Origin: Xylocopa sonorina
Taxonomy: Eukaryota; Arthropoda; Insecta; Hymenoptera; Apidae
Assembly: GCF_050948175.1 (NCBI RefSeq)
Contig: NW_027490092.1
Span: forward strand, 2,542,001-2,606,000
Direction: 5' to 3'
DNA: 64,000 nt
Under the pieces are notes generated by a model. That model made no database searches, was not told where the DNA came from, and saw only the letters and a list, made by a program, of their open reading frames with translations. Below are positions 56,013 to 64,000 of the stretch, one piece after another. Each line of letters starts with the position of its first letter. Within the stretch, counting starts at the first letter, position 1. Position numbers and translations under genes: made by a program.

Positions 56013-57540
56013 CATGTTTCATGGTAGGACATAATATGATTTGCGAAGTGTTATGTATTCCTCGTCTACACTTCAAATGAATGTAAATGCGACATTTCCT
56101 TGCTAGGAAATAGCGTTTGCAGATGTCTACCTATCGTAGCAATAGGGTTCTAATGCTTCTTAAAACGCGATATCGCATCTCATTTCTATGTTTCATGGTA
56201 AGATATAATATGATTTGCGAAGTGTTATGTATTCCTCGTCTACACTTCATATGAATGTAACTGCGACACTTCCTTGCAAAGAAATAGCGTCTGCAGATGT
56301 CTAGGCATCGTAGCGATAGAGTTCTAATGCTTCTTAAAACGCGATATCGCACCTCATTTCTATGCTTCATGGTAAGATATAATATGATTTGCGAAGTGTT
56401 ATGTATTCCTCGTCTACACTTCAAATGAATGTAAATGCGACACTTCCTTGCTAGGAAATAGCGTCTGCAGATGTCTAGGTATAGTTGCGATAGAGTTCTA
56501 TTGCTTCTTAAAACGCGATATCGCACCTCATTTCTATGTTTCTTGGTAAGATATAATATGATTTGCGAAGTGTTATGTATTCCTCGTCTACACTTCAAAT
56601 GAGTGTAAATGCGACACTTCCTTGCAAAGAAATAGCGTTTGCAGATGTTTACGTATCGTAGCAATAGAGTTATAATGCTTCTTAAAACGCGATATCGCAT
56701 CTCATTTCCATGTTTCATGGTAGGATATAATATGATTTGCGAAGTGTTTTGTATTCCTTGTCTACACTTCAAATGAATGTAAATGCGACATTTCCTTGCT
56801 AGGAAATAGCGTTTGCAGATGTCTACCTATCGTAGCAATAGGGTTCTAATGCTTCTTAAAACGCGATATCGCATCTCATTTCTATGTTTCATGGTAAGAT
56901 ATAATATGATTTGCGAAGTGTTATGTATTCCTCGTCTACACTTCATATGAATGTAAATGCGACACTTCCTTGCAAAGAAATAGCGTCTGCAGATGTCTAG
57001 GCATCGTAGCGATAGAGTTCTAATGCTTCTTAAAACGCGATATCGCACCTCATTTCTATGCTTCATGGTAAGATATAATATGATTTGCGAAGTGTTATGT
57101 ATTTTTCGTCTACACTTCAAATGAATGTAAATGCAACACTTCCTAGCAAGGAAATAGCGTTTGAAGATGTCTACGTATCGTAGCAATAGATTTCTAATGC
57201 TTTTTAAAACGCGATATCGCATCTCATTTCTATGTTTCATGGTAAGATATAATATGATTTGCGAAGTGCTATGTATTCCTCGTCTAAACTTCAAATGAAT
57301 GTAAATGCGACACTTCCTTGCAAGGAAATAGCGTTTGCAGATGTCTACGTATCGTAGCAAAGGAGTTCTTATGATTCTTAAAACGCGATATCGATCACAA
57401 TTCTATGTTTCATGATAAGATATAATATGATTTGCGAAGTCTTATGTATTCCTCGTCTACACTTCACATGAATGTAAATGCGACACTTCCTTGCAAGGAA
57501 ATAGCGTTTGCAGATGTCCACGTATCGTAGCAATAGACTT

Positions 57541-60045
57541 CTAATGCTTCTTAAAACGCGATATCGCATCTCATTCCTATGTTTCATGGTAAGATATAAT
57601 ATGATTTGCGAAGTGTTATGTATTCCTCGTTTACATTTCAAATGAATGTAAATGCGACACTTCCTTGCAAGGAAATAGCGTTTGCAGATTTCTGCGTATT
57701 GTAGCAATAGAGTTCTTATGATTCTTAAAACGCGATATCGCATCTCATTTCTATGTTTCATGGTAAGATATAATATGATATGCGAAGTGTTATGTATTCC
57801 TCGTCTACACTTCAAATGAATGTAAATGCGACACTTCCTAGCAAGGAAATAGCGTTTGCAGAAGACTACCTATCGTAGCAATAGGGTTATAATGCTTCTT
57901 AAAACGCGATATCGCACCTCATTTCTATGTTTCATGGTAAGATATAATATGATTTGCGAAGTTTTATGTATTCCTCGTCTACACTTCAAATGAATGTAAA
58001 TGCGACACTTCCTTGCAAAGAAATAGTGTTTGCAGATGTCTACGTATCGTAGCAATAGATATCTAATGCTTCTTAAAACGCGATATCGCATCTCATTTCT
58101 ATGGTTTATGGTAAGATATAATATGATTTGCGAAGTGTTATGTATTCCTCGTCTACACATCAAATGAATGTAAATGCGACACTTCCTTGCAAAGAAATAG
58201 TGTTTGCAGATGTCTACGTATCGTAGCAATAGATATCTAATGCTTCTTAAAACGCGATATCGCATCTCATTTCTATGGTTTATGGTAAGATATAATATGA
58301 TTTGCGAAGTGTTATGTATTCCTCGTCTACACATCAAATGAATGTAAATGCGACATTTCCTTGCTAGGAAATAGCGTTTGCAGATGTCTACCTATCGTAG
58401 CAATAGAGTTCTTATGATTCTTAAATCGCGATATCGCAACTCATTTCTATGTTTCATGGTAAGATATAATATGATTTGCGAAGTGTTATGTATTCCTAGT
58501 CTACACTTCAAATGAATGTAAATGCGACACTTCCTTGCTAGGAAATAGCGTCTGCAGATGCCTAGGTATCGTAGCGATAGTGTTCTAATGCTTCTTAAAA
58601 CGCGATATCGCATCTCATTTCTATGTTTCATGGTAAGATATAATATGATTTGCGAAGTCTTATGTATTCCTCGTCTACACTTCACATGAATGTAAATGCG
58701 ACACTTCCTTGCAAGGAAATAGCGTTTGCAGATGTCCACGTATCGTAGCAATAGACTTCTAATGCTTCTTAAAACGCGATATCGCATCTCATTCCTATGT
58801 TTCATGGTAAGATATAATATGATTTGCGAAGTGTTATGTATTCCTCGTCTACACATCAAATGAATGTAAATGCGACATTTCCTTGCTAGGAAATAGCGTT
58901 TGCAGATGTCTACCTATCGTAGCAATAGAGTTCTTATGATTCTTAAATCGCGATATCGCAACTCATTTCTATGTTTCATGGTAAGATATAATATGATTTG
59001 CGAAGTGTTATGTATTCCTAGTCTACACTTCAAATGAATGTAAATGCGACACTTCCTTGCAAAGAAATAGCGTTTGCAGACGTCTACGTATCGTAGCAAT
59101 AGATATCTAATGCTTCTTAAAACGCGATATCGCATCTCATTCCTATGTTTCATGGTAAGATATAATATGATTTGCGAAGTGTTATGTATTCCTCGTTTAC
59201 ATTTCAAATGAATGTAAATGCGACACTTCCTTGCAAGGAAATAGCGTTTGCAGATTTCTGCGTATTGTAGCAATAGAGTTCTTATGATTCTTAAAACGCG
59301 ATATCGCATCTCATTTCTATGTTTCATGGTAAGATATAATATGATATGCGAAGTGTTATGTATTCCTCGTCTACACTTCAAATGAATGTAAATGCGACAC
59401 TTCCTAGCAAGGAAATAGCGTTTGCAGAAGACTACCTATCGTAGCAATAGGGTTATAATGCTTCTTAAAACGCGATATCGCACCTCATTTCTATGTTTCA
59501 TGGTAAGATATAATATGATTTGCGAAGTTTTATGTATTCCTCGTCTACACTTCAAATGAATGTAAATGCGACACTTCCTTGCAAAGAAATAGTGTTTGCA
59601 GATATCTACGTATCGTAGCAATAGATATCTAATGCTTCTTAAAACGCGATATCGCATCTCATTTCTATGGTTTATGGTAAGATATAATATGATTTGCGAA
59701 GTGTTATGTATTCCTCGTCTACACATCAAATGAATGTAAATGCGACATTTCCTTCCTAGGAAATAGCGTTTGCAGATGTCTACCTATCGTAGCAATAGAG
59801 TTCTTATGATTCTTAAATCGCGATATCGCAACTCATTTCTATGTTTCATGGTAAGATATAATATGATTTGCGAAGTGTTATGTATTCCTAGTCTACACTT
59901 CAAATGAATGTAAATGCGACACTTCCTTGCTAGGAAATAGCGTCTGCAGATGCCTAGGTATCGTAGCGATAGTGTTCTAATGCTTCTTAAAACGCGATAT
60001 CGCATCTCATTTCTATGTTTCATGGTAAGATATAATATGATTTGC
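57541..60045. repeat. 9-/8-monomer duplication with one extra monomer in the left copy
   Basis: About 57,541-58,650 corresponds to 59,107-60,045. The offset is 1,566 bp (9 x 174) in the left part, for example GAAGACTACC at 57,862 and 59,428. It becomes 1,392 bp (8 x 174) after 58,350. The change is explained by a perfect single-monomer duplication in the left copy only. Confidence 0.84.
57990..58355. repeat. Perfect adjacent monomer duplication
   Basis: About 190 bp from 57,990 recur without any visible change 174 bp later, up to 58,355. This includes the rare GAAATAGTGTTTGC, TAGATATCTAATG, ATGGTTTATGG and ACACATCAAATG variants. Most adjacent monomers in this array differ at many positions, so identical neighbours mark a very recent single-unit event. 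Confidence 0.88.
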
Positions 60046-60407
60046 GAAGTGTTATGTATTCCTCGTCTACACTTCAAATGAATGTAAATGCGACACTTCC
60101 TTGCAAAGAAATAGCGTTTGCAGACGTCTACGTATCGTAGCAATAGATATCTAATGCTTCTTAAAACGCGATATCGCATCTCATTTCTATGGTTTATGGT
60201 AAGATATAATATGATTTGCGAAGTGTTATGTATTCCTCGTCTACGATTCAAATGAACGTAAATGCGACACTTCCTTGCAAGGAAATAGCGTTTGCAGATG
60301 TCTACGTATCGTAGCAATGGAGTTCTTATGATACTTAAATCGCGATATCGCATCCCATTTCCATGTTTCATGGTAAGATATAATATGATTTGCGAAGTGT
60401 CATGTAT

Positions 60408-62180
60408 TCCTCGTCTACACTTCAAATGAATGTAAATGCGACACTTCCTTGCTGGGAAATAGCGTCTGCAGATGCCTAGGTATCGTAGCGATAGAGTTCT
60501 AATGCTTCTTAAAACGCGATATCGCAACTCATTTCTATGTTTCATGGTAAGATATAATATGATTTGCGAAGTGTTATGTATTCCTCGTCTACGATTCAAA
60601 TGAACGTAAATGCGACACTTCCTTGGAAGGAAAAAGCGTTTGCAGATGTCTACGTATCGTAGCAAAGGAGTTCTTATGATTCTTAAAACGCGATATCGAT
60701 CTCAATTCTATGTTTCATGATAAGATATAATATGATTTGCGAAGTCTTATGTATTCCTCGTCTACACTTCACATGAATGTAAATGCGACACTTCCTTGCA
60801 AGGAAATAGCGTTTGCAGATGTCCACGTATCGTAGCAATAGACTTCTAATGCTTCTTAAAACGCGATATCGCATCTCATTCCTATGTTTCATGGTAAGAT
60901 ATAATATGATTTGCGAAGTGTTATGTATTCCTCGTCTACACATCAAATGAATGTAAATGCGACATTTCCTTGCTAGGAAATAGCGTTTGCAGATGTCTAC
61001 CTATCGTAGCAATAGAGTTCTTATGATTCTTAAATCGCGATATCGCAACTCATTTCTATGTTTCATGGTAAGATATAATATGATTTGCGAAGTGTTATGT
61101 ATTCCTAGTCTACACTTCAAATGAATGTAAATGCGACACTTCCTTGCTAGGAAATAGCGTCTGCAGATGCCTAGGTATCGTAGCGATATTGTTCTAATGC
61201 TTCTTAAAACGCGATATCGCATCTCATTTCTATGTTTCATGGTAAGATATAACATGATTTGCGAAGTGTTATGTATTCCTCGTCTACACTTCAAATGAAT
61301 GTAAATGCGACACTTCCTTGCTGGGAAATAGCGTCTGCAGATGCCTAGGTATCGTAGCGATAGAGTTCTAATGCTTCTTAAAACGCGATATCGCAACTCA
61401 TTTCTATGTTTCATGGTAAGATATAATATGATTTGCGAAGTGTTATGTATTCCTCGTCTACGATTCAAATGAACGTAAATGCGACACTTCCTTGGAAGGA
61501 AAAAGCGTTTGCAGATGTCTACGTATCGTAGCAAAGGAGTTCTTATGATTCTTAAAACGCGATATCGATCTCAATTCTATGTTTCATGATAAGATATAAT
61601 ATGATTTGCGAAGTCTTATGTATTCCTCGTCTACACTTCACATGAATGTAAATGCGACACTTCCTTGCAAGGAAATAGCGTTTGCAGATGTCCACGTATC
61701 GTAGCAATAGACTTCTAATGCTTCTTAAAACGCGATATCGCATCTCATTCCTATGTTTCATGGTAAGATATAATATGATTTGCGAAGTGTTATGTATTCC
61801 TCGTCTACACATCAAATGAATGTAAATGCGACATTTCCTTGCTAGGAAATAGCGTTTGCAGATGTCTACCTATCGTAGCAATAGAGTTCTTATGATTCTT
61901 AAATCGCGATATCGCAACTCATTTCTATGTTTCATGGTAAGATATAATATGATTTGCGAAGTGTTATGTATTCCTAGTCTACACTTCAAATGAATGTAAA
62001 TGCGACACTTCCTTGCTAGGAAATAGCGTCTGCAGATGCCTAGGTATCGTAGCGATATTGTTCTAATGCTTCTTAAAACGCGATATCGCATCTCATTTCT
62101 ATGTTTCATGGTAAGATATAACATGATTTGCGAAGTGTTATGTATTCCTCGTCTACACTTCAAATGAATGTAAATGCGAC
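60408..62180. repeat. 5-monomer tandem duplication (2 x 869 bp)
   Basis: CGATATTGTTC lies at 61,184 and 62,053, 869 bp apart (5 x 174 minus 1). The missing base is in GATATCGATCTCAATTC. CTTGGAAGGAAAAAGCG and GTCCACGTATCG are also shared. The copies end near 62,178, where the right one reads TTGCAAAG instead of TTGCTGGG. Confidence 0.88.
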
Positions 62181-62299
62181 ACTTCCTTGCAAAGAAATAG
62201 CGTTTGCAGATGTCTACGTATCGTAGCAATAGATATCTAATGCTTCTTAAAACGCGATATCGCATCTCATTTCTATGGTTTATGGTAAGATATAATATG

Positions 62300-63245
62300 A
62301 TTTGCGAAGTGTTATGTATTCCTCGTCTACGATTCAAATGAACGTAAATGCGACACTTCCTTGCAAGGAAATAGCGTTTGCAGATGTCTACGTATCGTAG
62401 CAATGGAGTTCTTATGATACTTAAATCGCGATATCGCATCCCATTTCCATGTTTCATGGTAAGATATAATATGATTTGCGAAGTGTCATGTATTCCTCGT
62501 CTACACTTCAAATGAATGTAAATGCGACACTTCCTTGCTGGGAAATAGCGTCTGCAGATGCCTAGGTATCGTAGCGATAGAGTTCTAATGCTTCTTAAAA
62601 CGCGATATCGCAACTCATTTCTATGTTTCATGGTAAGATATAATATGATTTGCGAAGTGTTATGTATTCCTCGTCTACGATTCAAATGAACGTAAATGCG
62701 ACACTTCCTTGCAAGGAAATAGCGTTTGCAGATGTCTACGTATCGTAGCAATGGAGTTCTTATGATACTTAAAACGCGATATCGCATCTCATTTCCATGT
62801 TTCATGGTAAGATATAATATGATTTGCGAAGTGTCATGTATTCCTCGTCTACACTTCAAATGAATGTAAATGCGACACTTCCTTGCTGGGAAATAGCGTC
62901 TGCAGATGCCTAGGTATCGTAGCGATAGAGTTCTAATGCTTCTTAAAACGCGATATCGCATCTCATTTCTATGTTTCATGGTAAGATATAATATGATTCG
63001 CGAAGTGTCATGTATTCCTCGTCTACGATTCAATTGAACGTAAATGCGACACTTCCTTGCAAGGAAATAGCGTTTGCAGATGTCTACGTATCGTAGCAAT
63101 GGAGTTCTTATGATACTTAAAACGCGATATCGCGTCTCATTTCTATGTTTCATGGTAAGATATAATATGATTTGCGAAGTGTCATGTATTCCTCGTCTAC
63201 ACTTCAAATGAATGTAAATGCGACACTTCCTTGCTGGGAAATAGC
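62300..63245. repeat. Dimeric repeat, about 2.7 copies of 348 bp
   Basis: TTGCTGGGAAATAGCG occurs at 62,535, 62,883 and 63,231. CGATTCAAATGAACG, or a one-base variant, occurs near 62,329, 62,677 and 63,025. The alternating monomers are one of CTACGTATCG...GATACTTAAA type and one of CTAGGTATCG...GCTTCTTAAA type. Confidence 0.87.
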
Positions 63246-64000
63246 GTTTGCAGATGTCTAGGTATCGTAGCAATAGAGTTAAAATGCTTCTTAAAACGAG
63301 ATATTGCATCTCATATATAAGTTTCATGATAAGATATAATATTCATTGCGAAGTGTTATGCATTCCTCGTATACGATTCAAATGATTGTAAATGCGACAC
63401 TTCCTTGCAAGGAAATAGCGTTTGCAGTTGTCTACGTATCGTAGCAATAGAATTCTTATGATTCTTAAAACGCGATATCGCATCTCATTTCTATGTTTCA
63501 TGGTAAGATATAATATGATTTGCGAAGTGTTATGTATTCCTCGGCTACACTTCAAATGAATGTGAATGCGACACTTCCTCGCTAGGAAATAGCGTTTGCA
63601 GATGTCTAGGTATCGTAGTAATAGAGTTCTTATGATTCTTAAAACGCGATATCGCATCCCATTTCTATGGTTTATGGTAAGATATAATATGATTTGCGAA
63701 GTGTCATGTATTCCTCGTCTACACTTCATATGAATGTAAAAGCGACACTTCCTTGCAAGGAAATAGCGTTTGCAAATGTCTACCTAACGTAGCAATAGAG
63801 TTCTTATGATTCTTAAAACGCGATATCGCAACTCATTTCTATGTTTCATGGTAAGATATAATATGATTTGCGAAGTGTTATGTATTCCTCGTCTACACTT
63901 CAAATGAGTGTGAATGCGACACTTCCTCGCTAGGAAATAGCGTTTGCAGATGTCTACGTATCGTAGCAATAGTGTTCTTATGATTCTTAAAACGCGATAT

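Larger units (their letters stand above)
1..64000. repeat. 174-bp satellite DNA array filling the window
   Basis: The same unit recurs head to tail from the first base to the last. A landmark such as TGCGAAGTGTTATGTATTCC returns every 174 bp, for example at 49083 and 49257, and at 50302 and 50476. Length divided by period gives about 368 monomers. Every monomer inspected lies in the same orientation. Neighbours differ by scattered substitutions and rare small indels. I found no stretch over 300 bp that is not satellite, no transposon, no tRNA or rRNA and no strand switch. Homogeneous arrays of this size with 150-180-bp units are typical of eukaryotic centromeric or heterochromatic satellites. 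The centromeric role is inference; the tandem structure is seen directly. Both edges are inside the array. Confidence 0.98.

Noticed and set aside
61870..63327. A 485-codon minus-strand open frame (and the similar frames of 97-497 codons throughout) as a real repeat-protein gene.
   Set aside because: Every such frame is the same 58-codon register of the satellite. Each frame begins and ends wherever a common monomer variant supplies a start or stop. Stop-creating and frame-shifting variants have themselves been copied many times, many of the apparent starts are TTG codons inside the repeat, and no flanking gene structure exists.
1..64000. CRISPR array.
   Set aside because: There is no alternation of constant repeats with unique spacers. 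The whole 174 bp repeats, and variation is spread along the unit.
1..64000. CENP-B box or a plant/animal satellite family that could be named.
   Set aside because: No TTCG....A..CGGG motif is visible, and the monomer does not match any satellite sequence I can recall with confidence. A family name would be a guess from length alone.
1..64000. A new defence, mobile or enzymatic system hidden between the repeats.
   Set aside because: I found no non-satellite interval in which such genes could lie. The interest of the window is in the structure and evolution of the array itself.

Overview
The whole 64-kb window is one uninterrupted block of satellite DNA. It is a head-to-tail tandem repeat with a 174-bp unit, about 368 copies by length, all in the same orientation. 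I see no unique sequence, transposon, RNA gene, CRISPR array, origin or convincing protein-coding gene. Both window edges fall inside the array, so the true array is longer than 64 kb. This points to a eukaryotic chromosome, most likely centromeric, pericentromeric or other constitutive heterochromatin. I do not recognise the monomer and cannot name the organism.

The unit is AT-rich (about 36% GC, counted by hand on a near-consensus monomer). It carries several short dyad symmetries: TTCCTTGCAAGGAA, GCGATATCGC, CTACG-TAT-CGTAG, and GAAGTGT pairing with either of two ACACTTC copies. CpG is not depleted. Because 174 is 3 x 58, a minus-strand frame that happens to lack stops in the consensus runs through successive monomers. 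It gives arginine/lysine-rich repetitive reading frames of up to about 497 residues. These are read here as by-products: several stop-creating and frame-shifting variants have been amplified along with the array.

Layout: 0-8 kb is a mixture of a canonical type (A) and diverged types B and C, with 12-mer and 17-mer offset duplications. 8-16 kb holds several 152-bp short monomers and duplicated segments about 3 kb apart. 16-25.4 kb is a young higher-order region: a 10-mer (1,740 bp) nested in a 21-mer (3,654 bp) tandem duplication. 25.4-29 kb is a mixed zone with more short monomers. 29.7-32.1 kb has a close copy at 42.4-44.6 kb. 32.3-40 kb contains 4-mer, 20-mer and dimer structures and one conversion-like patch. 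44.7-56 kb is a succession of 4-mer, 8-mer, 13-mer and 6-mer duplications. 57-63.3 kb has 9-mer, 5-mer, dimer and single-monomer duplications. Many higher-order lengths coexist with no fixed register, as expected from repeated unequal exchange and conversion. Boundaries were set by eye and are good to roughly 10-30 bp unless stated otherwise.
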